64,000 bases of DNA from Sulfuricurvum sp. (GCA_028710885.1 JAQTTG010000003.1:62001-126000); one strand, 5' to 3'; shown: positions 53,863 to 62,625, counted from the first letter of the stretch. The notes: generated from the letters alone by a model not told the origin. Numbers and translations: made by a program.

Positions 53863-54506
53863 TGAAGCCTATTATTTTGTTTGATTTGGACGGAACGTTG
53901 ATCGATTCGACCGAAGCGATTTTGGAGAGCTTTCATCATACGTTAAAAACCCACGGGTTGCAACAATCGATCAGTGATGAGATGATCACCTCACAAATCG
54001 GCCATACGTTGGAGACGATGTTTGCAGGTGTGGGAATAGATTCTGAACGTATCGATATGCATGTGTCGACCTATAAATTGTATTATCGCGAGATTTCCCG
54101 GCAAAAGACACTACTGCTTCCAGGTGCAGCGCAAGCTATCCATGAAGCTTCTATATTCGCACGTTTAGGAATTGTTACGACGAAGACAGGGCTCTATTCG
54201 CGTGAACTGATGGAACATTTTGAATTAATGCACTATTTTGAGACACTGGTAGGACGGGAGCATGTGGAAAATGCAAAACCTCATCCTGAGCCGATTTATA
54301 AAGCACTGGAGCAGATGGGTAATCCATCCCCACATGTGTGGATGATCGGAGACACGCTTTTGGATATAGAAGCATCTCAAAGAGCAGGGATTCAATCGGT
54401 AGCTGTTTTAAGCGGATATGATAATGAAGAACAATTGCTAACATTAACAGATATTATAAAACCTGATGTGCTTGAAGCGGTTAGGTATATCGCAAAGCGG
54501 GGATGA
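53862..54506 (+). CDS. HAD hydrolase, phosphoglycolate phosphatase-like
   Basis: HAD-superfamily phosphatase of 214 residues from GTG 53862, one base overlapping the upstream stop; a longer frame from 53829 starts inside that gene. Motif I FDLDGTLIDS at 6-15, motif II in VTTKTG near 105, motif III Lys in NAKPHPEPIYKAL near 148 and motif IV GDTLLDIEAS near 167-176 are complete. The helical cap fits Gph or pyrophosphatase PpaX-like enzymes. Substrate uncertain. Confidence 0.82.
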   Translation: MKPIILFDLDGTLIDSTEAILESFHHTLKTHGLQQSISDEMITSQIGHTLETMFAGVGIDSERIDMHVSTYKLYYREISRQKTLLLPGAAQAIHEASIFARLGIVTTKTGLYSRELMEHFELMHYFETLVGREHVENAKPHPEPIYKALEQMGNPSPHVWMIGDTLLDIEASQRAGIQSVAVLSGYDNEEQLLTLTDIIKPDVLEAVRYIAKRG

Positions 54507-54628
54507 AAGTAACATTTTTTCTTTAGATTGTGGTCACTAAAAGGGTGAAAAGCTACATTTAAGAGCAACTTTCATAGAATACACGTATTGATAAAATTCA
54601 ACTTAAACTTAAGTCAGAGGGAGAATTC

Positions 54629-55186
54629 ATGCTAGAGATTCGATGGCATAGTCGAGCCGGGCAAGGTGCCGTAACTGGTGCAAAAGGTCTGGCAGACGTT
54701 GTATCCACCACCGGTAAGCATGTACAAGCATTTGCTTTTTATGGATCAGCCAAACGTGGAGCAGCCATGACGGCATATAACCGTGTTGACGATAAAGTGG
54801 TTATGAACCACGAGAAATTTATGAGACCTGATTATGTTTTGGTTATTGACCCAGCATTGGTATACGTTGCAGACATTACTGCCAATGAAAAAGAAAATAC
54901 TATTTATATCGTTACGACTCATATGAGTACGGAAGAACTTATTGCATCTCAGCCTAAATTAGAAGGGAAGCAAGTTTATACGGTAGATTGTATTAAAATC
55001 GCTCAAGAGACAATTGGAAAAGCAATTCCAAATACTCCAATGCTTGGTGCCTTAATGAAAGTATCTAAAATGTATGACATTGAGTTTTTTAAAGATAGTA
55101 TGGTAAAAGTACTTAAAAAATTGCCGCAAAAAATTATCGATGCCAACATGATCGCGATTCAACGCGCGTATGATGAAGTGAAGTAA
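54629..55186 (+). CDS. porG: Pyruvate:ferredoxin oxidoreductase gamma subunit
   Basis: The 185-residue gamma domain of the four-subunit enzyme that links pyruvate oxidation or synthesis with ferredoxin or flavodoxin. RWHSRAGQGAVTGAKGLAD near the start and GSAKRGAAMTAYNR near 48-61 are family blocks. First gene of porGDAB, with GAGGGAG before the ATG. In chemolithotrophic Campylobacterota the enzyme can run toward pyruvate together with the reductive TCA cycle (inference). Confidence 0.94.
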   Translation: MLEIRWHSRAGQGAVTGAKGLADVVSTTGKHVQAFAFYGSAKRGAAMTAYNRVDDKVVMNHEKFMRPDYVLVIDPALVYVADITANEKENTIYIVTTHMSTEELIASQPKLEGKQVYTVDCIKIAQETIGKAIPNTPMLGALMKVSKMYDIEFFKDSMVKVLKKLPQKIIDANMIAIQRAYDEVK

Positions 55187-55193
55187 GGAGCAC

Positions 55194-55610
55194 ATGATGG
55201 AAAAAAAAGGATGGGATGGGTTTGAAATCGGTGCCATGCTCCGAACGTTTGAAGGGGCAGTAAGCGATATTGCTACTACGCTCCCTGAAAATCGCCCTTA
55301 TTCACAATCAAGCTCGTTTACTGCGAGTGTGGCCGATTGGCGAATTGAAAAACCTTTGTTTAACAAAGATTATTGTATCGATTGCCAATTTTGCTGGGTT
55401 TATTGTCCAGATATGTCGATTATTTCTCGCGATAAAAAAATGATCGGGATCGATTTTGACCATTGTAAAGGGTGTGGGATTTGTGTACAAGTATGCCCGA
55501 CAAATCCAAAATCTCTTTTAATGTTTCCAGAGCAAAAAAATGAAGAGGCAGCTCTTGCAGAGTGGCCTAAAAAAGAGAATAAAGCTGATGCTGAAGTGAA
55601 GGAAGACTAA
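55194..55610 (+). CDS. porD: Pyruvate:ferredoxin oxidoreductase delta subunit
   Basis: Ferredoxin-like subunit of 138 residues with two 4Fe-4S motifs, CIDCQFCWVYCP near 61-72 and CKGCGICVQVCP near 91-102. The N-terminal 50 residues are an extra segment, and the Lys/Glu-rich tail is flexible. Seven bases after porG and overlapping porA by one base. Confidence 0.94.
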   Translation: MMEKKGWDGFEIGAMLRTFEGAVSDIATTLPENRPYSQSSSFTASVADWRIEKPLFNKDYCIDCQFCWVYCPDMSIISRDKKMIGIDFDHCKGCGICVQVCPTNPKSLLMFPEQKNEEAALAEWPKKENKADAEVKED

Positions 55611-56833
55611 TGGCTGATACAATCGAACTACGCGATATTGAGGTTTGGGATGGTAATATGGCGGCTAGCCATGCGCTTCGTCAAGTACAAGTTGATGTTG
55701 TAGCAGCATATCCGATTACACCATCGACTCCAATCGTTGAAAATTATGCAGGATTTACAGCAAACGGTTATGTTGACGGTGAATTTGTTATGACTGAATC
55801 TGAACATGGAGCAATGTCTTGTTGTATCGGCGCGGCTGCTGCTGGTGGGCGTGTTGCTACGGCAACATCATCACAAGGATTTGCGTTGATGTTGGAGACG
55901 TTGTATTCCGCGTCAGGTATGCGTTTACCAATCGTACTTAATCTTGTTAACCGTGCTATTGGTGCACCTCTAAACGTAAACGGTGACCATTCAGATATGT
56001 ATATGGGGCGTGATAGCGGCTGGATTCAATTTGGTGCCTATTCTCCGCAAGAAGCATATGATCTTAATTTCATCGCATTTAAAGTTTCAGAGGATCATGA
56101 TGTTCGTTTACCGGCGATTGTGAATCAAGATGGATTTATGACCTCACATACCGCTCAAGGTGTTCATACTATGAGTGATGAGGTAGCTTATAAATTTGTA
56201 GGCGATTATAAACCGATGAATGATATGCTCGATCTTGATCATCCTGTTACTCATGGGGTACAAACCGAAGAAGATTGGCATTTTGAGCATAAAGCACGTC
56301 AACAACACGCACTTATGACAGCAGTTATCCCTAAAATCGAAGCAGCATTTGATGAATTCGAAAAATTGACAGGTCGCCGTTATAACATTGTTGAGCAATA
56401 CAACATGGAAGATGCAGAAGTAGCAGTTGTTTGTTTAGGAACATCTGTTGAAACAGCGCGTGAAGTGGCGGAAGAGATGCGTTCACAGCATGGAATCAAA
56501 GCGGGTGTTGTCGGTATCCGTGTTTTCCGTCCATGGCCATTGGAACAAATTGCAGCGGCATTAAAAGATGTTAAAGCTGTCGCTACTTTGGATCGATCAA
56601 GTCCACACGGTGCGATGGGTGCTTTGTTTAATGAGGTGTCAGGTTCATTGTTCAATACCGATACTAAAGCAGTATTGAATAACTACATCTACGGATTGGG
56701 CGGACGTGACTTGACTAAAGCACATCTGGTGAGTATTTTTACAGATCTTAAAGCGAATGCGGATGCAGCCAAGCTGACAACACCATTGCAACAATATATC
56801 GGTCTTCGCGGACCGAAACTCTCTTTTTTCTAA
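55610..56833 (+). CDS. porA: Pyruvate:ferredoxin oxidoreductase alpha subunit
   Basis: Thiamine-diphosphate pyrimidine-side subunit, 407 residues. AAYPITPSTPIVE near 34-46 and SEHGAMSCCIGAAAAGGRVATATSSQGFALM near 64-94 are diagnostic, and the transketolase C-terminal-like domain follows from about 260. The stop is followed by porB after nine bases. Confidence 0.96.
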   Translation: MADTIELRDIEVWDGNMAASHALRQVQVDVVAAYPITPSTPIVENYAGFTANGYVDGEFVMTESEHGAMSCCIGAAAAGGRVATATSSQGFALMLETLYSASGMRLPIVLNLVNRAIGAPLNVNGDHSDMYMGRDSGWIQFGAYSPQEAYDLNFIAFKVSEDHDVRLPAIVNQDGFMTSHTAQGVHTMSDEVAYKFVGDYKPMNDMLDLDHPVTHGVQTEEDWHFEHKARQQHALMTAVIPKIEAAFDEFEKLTGRRYNIVEQYNMEDAEVAVVCLGTSVETAREVAEEMRSQHGIKAGVVGIRVFRPWPLEQIAAALKDVKAVATLDRSSPHGAMGALFNEVSGSLFNTDTKAVLNNYIYGLGGRDLTKAHLVSIFTDLKANADAAKLTTPLQQYIGLRGPKLSFF

Positions 56834-56842
56834 GGAGCCCTT

Positions 56843-57799
56843 ATGTCAGAAATTAAAAAAATTAAAAATCTCAAAGAGTTTTCCACTTCAGCGGATCGCT
56901 TTGAGGGGGCTAACCTTCTTTGCCCGGGCTGTGCCCACTCGATTATTGTTCGTGAAGTGCTCAATGCAACTAACGATGATTTGATTCTTGCAGCATCTAC
57001 TGGTTGTTTGGAAGTGTGTACGGCAGTTTATCCGTATACTTCATGGGATGCATCTTGGATTCATATCGGATTTGAAAATGGCTCATCTGCGGTAGCAGGT
57101 GCTGAAGCGATGTATAAAGCGCTTAAAACAAAAGGGCGTTTAAAACAACCAGATCGTACTCCTAAGTTCGTTGCTTTCGGTGGAGATGGTGCGACTTACG
57201 ATATCGGTTTCCAATGGATATCTGGATGTTTTGAACGTGGACACAATATGATGTATGTTTGTTTGGATAATGAAGTCTATGCAAACACAGGTGGACAACG
57301 CTCAAGCTCGACTCCAATCGGTGCATCGGCGACAACGACTCCTGCTGGACGTGTCAGTTATGGTGAAAAACGTAACAAAAAAGACATGATGGCAATTATG
57401 GCAGCACACGGTGCTCCGTATGTTGCTCAAGTTGCTCCGAACAAATGGAAAGATATGGTTGCTAAAATCCAAAAAGGGTTTGCAGCAGAGGGTCCGGTAT
57501 ATATTAACGCGATGTCAGCTTGTACTACAGAGTGGAAATTTGCGCCAGAAGATACAATATCTATTTCAGATTTGGCGACCGATTCTTTGGTTTTTCCATT
57601 GTACGAAATTATCGATGGAACAAAACTAAACATCACTTATCGTCCAAAAAATATTATTCCGGTACGTGATTACCTCGGTGCTCAAGGGCGTTTCAAACAC
57701 CTTTTCACTAAACAATATGATTACCTAATCGATGAGTGGCAAGCACGTGTCGATGCAAAATGGGATTATCTTCAACGACGCGAAGAAGCAAGCGTTTAA
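56843..57799 (+). CDS. porB: Pyruvate:ferredoxin oxidoreductase beta subunit
   Basis: Thiamine-diphosphate-binding subunit of 318 residues. LCPGCAHS near 27-34 and the later Cys residues (GCLEVC near 54) bind the third 4Fe-4S cluster. FGGDGATYDIGFQW near 113-126 and DNEVYANTGGQRS near 141-153 form the GDG-NxxN-like cofactor site. Last gene of the operon, followed by a terminator. Confidence 0.96.
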   Translation: MSEIKKIKNLKEFSTSADRFEGANLLCPGCAHSIIVREVLNATNDDLILAASTGCLEVCTAVYPYTSWDASWIHIGFENGSSAVAGAEAMYKALKTKGRLKQPDRTPKFVAFGGDGATYDIGFQWISGCFERGHNMMYVCLDNEVYANTGGQRSSSTPIGASATTTPAGRVSYGEKRNKKDMMAIMAAHGAPYVAQVAPNKWKDMVAKIQKGFAAEGPVYINAMSACTTEWKFAPEDTISISDLATDSLVFPLYEIIDGTKLNITYRPKNIIPVRDYLGAQGRFKHLFTKQYDYLIDEWQARVDAKWDYLQRREEASV

Positions 57800-57810
57800 T
57801 TTTCTTTAAC

Positions 57811-57845
57811 GATTCCCCTCCAAAAGCGGGAATCATCCCTTTTTA
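57811..57845 (+). terminator. Intrinsic terminator of porGDAB
   Basis: GATTCCC/GGGAATC, 7 bp with a 10-base loop, then ATCCCTTTTTATT. It lies 12 bases after porB. Confidence 0.65.
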
Positions 57846-57929
57846 TTCTCTTCAATCCTTTCTTCTAACATTTGTATCACAATTGCTCGTTATACTCCTC
57901 AAATTGTATTTTAGATTTTAGGAGTATAT

Positions 57930-58340
57930 ATGGCAGATTATAAAATTGAAGCTGTTGAAGGTATTGGTGCTGTAATAGGTGAAAAATTTCGTTTGGCTGG
58001 TATAAAAAATACAAACGAATTATTGATTGCTACATCAACACCGAATAAACGCAAAGCATTAGCAATTTCGACCGATATATCTGATAAATTGATTTTACGT
58101 TTTGCAAATATGGTAGATTTATTTCGTATAAAAGGCATTGGACCTCAATATGCAGAATTATTGGAAGCTTCCGGTGTGGATACTGTTAAAGAATTAGCGC
58201 AACGTGTAGCCGAGAATCTTCTTAAAAAAATGGATGAAGTAAATACAGCTAAACATCTGAGTAAACGTATCCCGACTGAAAAAGAGATGCTTCGATGGAT
58301 TCATGAAGCAAAAAATCTTCCATGTATAATTGAGTATTAA
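57930..58340 (+). CDS. DUF4332 helix-hairpin-helix protein
   Basis: A 136-residue soluble protein with two helix-hairpin-helix units, VEGIGAVIGEKFRLAGI near 9-25 and IKGIGPQYAELLEASGV near 68-84, each followed by a T-x-x-E-L helix. This is the DUF4332 layout, resembling the DNA-binding tails of RadA/Rad51 and similar proteins. DNA or nucleoprotein binding is possible; no catalytic motif is seen. An own ribosome site (TAGGAG) precedes the ATG. Confidence 0.75.
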   Translation: MADYKIEAVEGIGAVIGEKFRLAGIKNTNELLIATSTPNKRKALAISTDISDKLILRFANMVDLFRIKGIGPQYAELLEASGVDTVKELAQRVAENLLKKMDEVNTAKHLSKRIPTEKEMLRWIHEAKNLPCIIEY

Positions 58341-58406
58341 TCAACAATAACTCAATATGGAACCCTCTTTGCTTTATCTTTACCAATAAAAATTATTGGA
58401 TTAAGA

Positions 58407-58610
58407 ATGTACCGTATGACCTATAATCACACCGGTGTAACCGGATGTTCCGCACGTGGCATAGCTAAACGTGAAAGTGAACAAGAATTACAAGAACTTG
58501 CTGAAGAATTAAAAGATTCTATTTGTAATGTACATATAGAAAAAATTGAAGATGAGATTGAAAAAAATATTCCAATGGGCATATTTGAAAATATGAAAGA
58601 ATTGAGATGA
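58407..58610 (+). CDS. 67-residue protein of unknown function
   Basis: Not recognised. The reading frame overlaps lsrK by four bases (ATGA), which supports translation and coupling. The N-terminus is small and polar, and residues 22-60 are a charged helix rich in Glu and Lys. No membrane segment or known motif; the single Cys pair (residues 14 and 39) could be redox active, with no further evidence. Confidence 0.5.
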   Translation: MYRMTYNHTGVTGCSARGIAKRESEQELQELAEELKDSICNVHIEKIEDEIEKNIPMGIFENMKELR

Positions 58611-60139
58611 GTCGCTATTTTCTCGTACTCGATGCGGGGACGGGAAGCATACGATCTATCATCTTTGATACCCTCGGTAACCAAATTGCCATAGCCCAAT
58701 ACGAGTGGGAACACATCGCAGAATCAGGTGTTGCGGGATCGATGGGATTTGATTTCGCTCAAGGGTGGGATCTCGCCAAGAGATGTATCAAAGAATCCCT
58801 CTCTCATGCTCATATTAGTGCATCAGAGATCATTGCCGTGTCAGCATCCAGTATGCGCGAGGGAATTGTTGTTTATGATGGCGAAAAACGAGAACTTTGG
58901 GGTGTTGCGAATGTCGATAGCAGAGCGAGTGCTGAAGTATCTTATCTCAAAAACACCTATCCATCATTAGAACGGGAGAGTTATACTAAAAGCGGACAAA
59001 CCTTCGCCCTCTCCGCCGCACCTAGAGTGCTGTGGCTGAAAAACAACCGCCCATCACTGTATGAAAAAGCCCGCTACTTTACGATGATTAGCGACTGGAT
59101 ACTCTTTAAACTCAGCGGAGAGTTAGCTTCTGAGCCTTCCAATGCGGGGACGGCGGGAGCCTTTAGTCTCAAAGAGCGTAACTGGAACAAGTGTGAGTTT
59201 GAGCAATGCGGTCTCAAAGATTTGTTTGTCCCGATACGGGAGAGCGGAGAGATATTAGGACATATCAGTAGACAAGCCTCGGAGGAAACGGGTCTGAGCA
59301 CCGATACCCTTGTTGTAGTGGGGGGTGGAGATGTTCAAATCGGCACTGCTGGTTTAGGAGCTTCCAAGCTCGGTGATGCGGTGGTACTCGGTGGAAGTTT
59401 TTGGCAGCAGGTGGTGAATATCCCCTCTGATGTGAACCTCTCCGATGAAATGCTGTTGCGTGTCAATCCACACGTGGTTCGCGGGATGTCTCAGGCAGAG
59501 GGGATTACCTTTTTTACGGGGTTGGTGATGCGATGGTTCCGTAACAGTTTCGGATGCGGAAAAAGCTACGCTGAGCTAGAAGCACTAGCAGCATGTGTAC
59601 CGCTTGGATCGTACGGGATTACCCCGATATTCAGCGATCGGATGAATTACGGGGAGTGGATACACGCCGCCCCCTCATTTATCGGATTAGGTCTGGATGA
59701 GTCCAAATACAATGTTGCTTCAATGTTTCGTGCTCTCGAAGAGAACGCCTGCATCGTAAGCGCGATCAATCTGGAGAATATCAAAGGCTTTAGCGGTGTC
59801 TCACCAACCTCCATCACCTTTGCGAGCGGAGCCTCCAATGGGGCATTATGGTCTCAGATTTTGGCCGATGTGACGGGATTAGCAGTCAATGTCCCGGTAG
59901 TCAAAGAGGCTACGGCATTGGGTGTAGCAATGGCGTGCGGGATCGGTGCAGAGGTGTACAACAACTTCGAAGAAGCGGGAAAAAACATCGTCAAAATCGA
60001 GCGAACTTACGAGCCGAATATGCTAAATCACGTACAATACGGCGAGATAAAAGAGAAATGGCTCAAAGTGTACGCCGCGCAGATGGAGTTAGTTCGTGAG
60101 GGTGTAACGGAGCCGATGTGGAAGGCTCCTGGAGTTTAG
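58607..60139 (+). CDS. lsrK: AI-2 kinase (LsrK-like FGGY carbohydrate kinase)
   Basis: FGGY-family kinase of 510 residues, near the length of E. coli LsrK (530). LsrK phosphorylates the AI-2 precursor DPD at C5 in the cytoplasm. The N-terminal VLDAGTGSIRS at 7-17 and SASSMREGIVVYD near 80-92 form the first domain's phosphate and sugar sites; GGGDVQIGTAGLG and GGSFWQQVVN near 260-280 lead to the second, and ASGASNGALW near 406 binds the nucleotide. Xylulose and glycerol kinase are alternatives, but luxS and an LsrG-like gene nearby favour LsrK. Convergent and overlapping with the lsrG-like gene by four bases. Confidence 0.85.
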   Translation: MSRYFLVLDAGTGSIRSIIFDTLGNQIAIAQYEWEHIAESGVAGSMGFDFAQGWDLAKRCIKESLSHAHISASEIIAVSASSMREGIVVYDGEKRELWGVANVDSRASAEVSYLKNTYPSLERESYTKSGQTFALSAAPRVLWLKNNRPSLYEKARYFTMISDWILFKLSGELASEPSNAGTAGAFSLKERNWNKCEFEQCGLKDLFVPIRESGEILGHISRQASEETGLSTDTLVVVGGGDVQIGTAGLGASKLGDAVVLGGSFWQQVVNIPSDVNLSDEMLLRVNPHVVRGMSQAEGITFFTGLVMRWFRNSFGCGKSYAELEALAACVPLGSYGITPIFSDRMNYGEWIHAAPSFIGLGLDESKYNVASMFRALEENACIVSAINLENIKGFSGVSPTSITFASGASNGALWSQILADVTGLAVNVPVVKEATALGVAMACGIGAEVYNNFEEAGKNIVKIERTYEPNMLNHVQYGEIKEKWLKVYAAQMELVREGVTEPMWKAPGV

Positions 60140-60441
60140 AAACTATACGCCTTTTCATCAAGAAGGTCTAGCTCTTCCGTGTATTTATCGTCAACATACG
60201 GCTCATAGTGCGATTTATAGTACGCATAATGTTCCGTGTGCTTATGACCTTCTAACGATGCTTCATCGGCCCATGACTCAATCGCAAAAAATTTGCGAGG
60301 ATTGTTTTGGGATTGGAAGATGTAATAAAACAGACATCCCGGTTCTTTGAGTGAAGGTGCTACCATGTCTTCGAGCAGTTTTTTAACCGTTGCGATGTGC
60401 TCCTCTTTGGCGATAAAGGTCACTTTTTTTGTAATTTTCAT
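60136..60441 (-). CDS. lsrG: LsrG-like antibiotic-biosynthesis-monooxygenase fold protein
   Basis: ABM-domain protein of 101 residues. KVTFIAKEEHIATVKKLLEDMVAPSLKEPGC and FFAIESWADEASLEGHKHTEHY are the dimeric ferredoxin-like fold typical of LsrG, which isomerises phospho-AI-2 to 3-hydroxy-2,4-pentadione-5-phosphate. LsrG is about 96 residues in E. coli. ABM proteins also include quinol monooxygenases, so the name rests on its neighbours lsrK and luxS. The adjacent upstream gene on the same strand is the class II aldolase. Confidence 0.72.
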   Translation of the reverse strand: MKITKKVTFIAKEEHIATVKKLLEDMVAPSLKEPGCLFYYIFQSQNNPRKFFAIESWADEASLEGHKHTEHYAYYKSHYEPYVDDKYTEELDLLDEKAYSF

Positions 60442-60466
60442 TTTTTTCCTTATTATTTATTTTAAT

Positions 60467-60537
60467 ACGCCACCGGAACAAAGTCCCGCTTGGCTGCGCT
60501 AACGCTGAGTTTCCCTCAGCGGGAAGCTCGCACACAG
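60467..60537. repeat. 70-bp repeat, copy A
   Basis: Begins ACGCCACCGGAA and ends GCTCGCACACA. It aligns with copy B at 62631-62699; the right-hand 48 positions differ at about nine places. A central hairpin GCTGAG-TTTCC-CTCAGC is kept in both copies. It lies between the class II aldolase stop and the lsrG-like gene and is clearly richer in G+C than the surrounding gap. Confidence 0.75.
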
Positions 60538-60547
60538 TGAACCGTGC

Positions 60548-61720
60548 TTATTTCTTTAATTTGGCCTGTTCGAGTTCCCAATATTCCATTTGGAACATTT
60601 GAGGTAGTGTGAGTGATCCCCATCCTCCGAGCTGTTCGGCGCAGAGGATTGCGGTGATCGTGTGTTTGACGATTTCGCCGATGATACAGGACTCTTTTTC
60701 ATCTTTACCTAGCACGACGATCCCGACTCCTTTGATCACTGCGTAGCGGGGAGCAAGATCGAGACAGATATGTTCCGAGGATGCATTAGCATCAAAATAG
60801 GCTTTGTAGTCGTGTGCAAATTTTGCGATCCCCTCTGCAATATCGCCGTCGATGATGGCGGGAAAAGGTTTGATACGGATGACATGCTCAGGGGTTAATC
60901 CCCCTCTTTTTACCAGAGCGTCGAGATTGGGGAGGATACTGAACAGCTGTGCACGCGGCGAATCAATGAGGAGCGGAAATAGTTCACTTCCATGCAGTTT
61001 AGCCGCTTCAATTCCTACTGCTTCGGCAACTGTTTTATCCCCTTTGCCTTCACAATCTCCGCACGCGAGGGTGACGTTTTCGTTGAGGTACTCTTCGGCA
61101 ACAGTGACGAGGTCAATCATTTTCTCATACGCACGCTGTGCATTATTATCAAACGTGAAAACGCCGTGATGCATCAGAATTATCCCTGATAAGCTATCCC
61201 ACTCGATGCCGCGGGTAAGCTCGTAGATATGTTTGGCGAGATCGAATCCGGGCATCACGTAATCAATGATGAGCATGTTTTTCCCGTAGAGCTTTTGGAT
61301 CAATGCTTTACCCTCAGGGGTATTGGTGAGGGTGACAACTGCATCGGCATGGGTGTGATCGACGTAGTCATAGGGGATGATGGCGTGGAGGATCGCTTCG
61401 ATGGAGGGGTTCGGAAAGCTTTGGTCACTCATCGCGGCACGTTGTTCCTCCACCATTTTGGTATCACTGAGACTTTCACGTGTTGCCATTTCCAAAAGGA
61501 CGTCGAGCTTGACGGGGGAAAACCCCTCTTTTTCGATGGTATCGAGATTCCAGCCGCTCCCCTTGACGTAGAGGATATTATCGATTTTCACCGAAGTATT
61601 TCCGCCGCCGTGGAGAACCAGCTCTTTGCTTTGACCCAAGAGCTGAGAGGTATAAACCCTCATTCCCAGTGCGTCGTTTTGGTACTGTGCGGCTAAGTGA
61701 GCGTCAAAGAGGCTTGTCAT
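60548..61720 (-). CDS. Class II aldolase/adducin family protein
   Basis: Zinc-dependent aldolase-fold protein of 390 residues, similar to the N-terminal aldolase half of bifunctional rhamnulose-1-phosphate aldolase/dehydrogenases and to short-chain aldolases such as FucA. HGGGNTSVK near 38-46 is the phosphate-binding loop, H122-T-H124 with the later H184-H185-G form the zinc set, and an acidic residue near 90-100 could be the catalytic Glu. The C-terminal 150 residues extend beyond FucA and are not recognised. Position divergent to luxS and in line with the lsrG-like gene suggests a job on LuxS-derived five-carbon compounds, but the substrate is unproven. Confidence 0.75.
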   Translation of the reverse strand: MTSLFDAHLAAQYQNDALGMRVYTSQLLGQSKELVLHGGGNTSVKIDNILYVKGSGWNLDTIEKEGFSPVKLDVLLEMATRESLSDTKMVEEQRAAMSDQSFPNPSIEAILHAIIPYDYVDHTHADAVVTLTNTPEGKALIQKLYGKNMLIIDYVMPGFDLAKHIYELTRGIEWDSLSGIILMHHGVFTFDNNAQRAYEKMIDLVTVAEEYLNENVTLACGDCEGKGDKTVAEAVGIEAAKLHGSELFPLLIDSPRAQLFSILPNLDALVKRGGLTPEHVIRIKPFPAIIDGDIAEGIAKFAHDYKAYFDANASSEHICLDLAPRYAVIKGVGIVVLGKDEKESCIIGEIVKHTITAILCAEQLGGWGSLTLPQMFQMEYWELEQAKLKK

Positions 61721-61766
61721 AATGTTAGATCCTTCTATTAGTGGTCAAATTATAGCGATGAGGGGA

Positions 61767-61772
61767 TAAAAT
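61767..61772 (+). promoter_or_regulatory. Candidate -10 box of luxS
   Basis: TAAAAT within GATAAAAT, 44 bases before the luxS ATG, in the divergent gap with the aldolase gene. No clear -35 box. Confidence 0.35.
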
Positions 61773-61784
61773 ATGCTAATATTG

Positions 61785-61809
61785 CTTCAATTAAAGACAG
61801 ATATTGAAG
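61785..61809 (+). promoter_or_regulatory. Hairpin covering the luxS ribosome site
   Basis: CTTCAAT (61785-61791) can pair with ATTGAAG (61803-61809), 7 bp with an 11-base loop. The 3' arm includes most of the GAAGG ribosome site, which is followed by the ATG at 61817. Pairing would hide the site. No known riboswitch consensus fits. Confidence 0.4.
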
Positions 61810-61816
61810 GATTTTT

Positions 61817-62323
61817 ATGCCGTTACTCGATAGTTTTTGCGTAGACCACACTATTATGCCAGCCCCTGCCGTTCGTCGCGCCAAAGGGATGAAAACGCCT
61901 AAAGGTGATGATATTACCGTGTTTGATCTCCGTTTTTGCCGTCCGAATGAGGCGATTTTATCATCTGAGGGGATTCATACCTTAGAACATCTTTTCGCCG
62001 GATTCATGCGTGATCATTTGAACTCTGATAAAACTGAGATTATCGATATCTCTCCGATGGGATGTCGTACCGGATTTTATATGAGCGTGATCGGAACACC
62101 GAGTGAAGAGACCGTTGCCGAGGCATGGGAAGCGTCAATGAAAGATATCCTCGCGGTTGAGAAACAAAGTGATATTCCGGAACTCAATATTTATCAATGC
62201 GGAACGTACACAATGCATTCACTCGAAGATGCGAAAGCAATTGCGACAGAGGTACTTCGCCGTGATATCGATATTATGGATAATGAAGCGTTATCGCTTG
62301 ATCTTTCAAAGGTAGAGAAATAA
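61817..62323 (+). CDS. luxS: S-ribosylhomocysteine lyase
   Basis: Cleaves S-ribosylhomocysteine to homocysteine and DPD, the AI-2 precursor, in the activated methyl cycle. The 168 residues fit. The metal site is H54-T-L-E57-H58 with C128, and the catalytic Cys is C83 in MGCRTGFY. It is divergent from the class II aldolase and overlaps the next gene by one base. The gene order fits an operon with two small genes of unknown role. Confidence 0.96.
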   Translation: MPLLDSFCVDHTIMPAPAVRRAKGMKTPKGDDITVFDLRFCRPNEAILSSEGIHTLEHLFAGFMRDHLNSDKTEIIDISPMGCRTGFYMSVIGTPSEETVAEAWEASMKDILAVEKQSDIPELNIYQCGTYTMHSLEDAKAIATEVLRRDIDIMDNEALSLDLSKVEK

Positions 62324-62625
62324 TGTTGCTCTTGTTGCCGATGGATGGGGATGATACCCAAGAAAGCGAACTCACTGGAATTTTATCCGCAACGCATTGG
62401 GCAACGGTTGAAGTGGAAGAAGGGCGTGTGGTAGAGATCAACTTTTATACTGATCGTACAGTGATTGAAGGATGGCTTGATGCCGTGATCGTTACCAATA
62501 ACTACGAACCCGTTATGGAGTTCATCGATAACCAAATGATGGTTCTCGTCGCCCATACTCAGCGCACCATCGATGACATCGTTGAAGCTTATTTATTTAG
62601 AGAATTGCACGACTTGTCTATTTGA
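62323..62625 (+). CDS. NifX-like small protein of unknown function
   Basis: A 100-residue protein that starts in the luxS stop region (one base overlap). The pattern TVEVEEGRVVEINFY and the later DAVIV and TIDDIVEAYLFREL resemble the NifX/NifB dinitrogenase-cofactor fold, but identity is low and no cluster ligands are seen. I would call it a small alpha/beta protein of unknown role, co-transcribed with luxS. Confidence 0.55.
   Translation: MLLLLPMDGDDTQESELTGILSATHWATVEVEEGRVVEINFYTDRTVIEGWLDAVIVTNNYEPVMEFIDNQMMVLVAHTQRTIDDIVEAYLFRELHDLSI

Noticed and set aside
61740-61816. SAH or SAM riboswitch before luxS
   Set aside because: The gap is under 100 bases and shows only one short stem; the conserved multi-stem riboswitch parts are not there.
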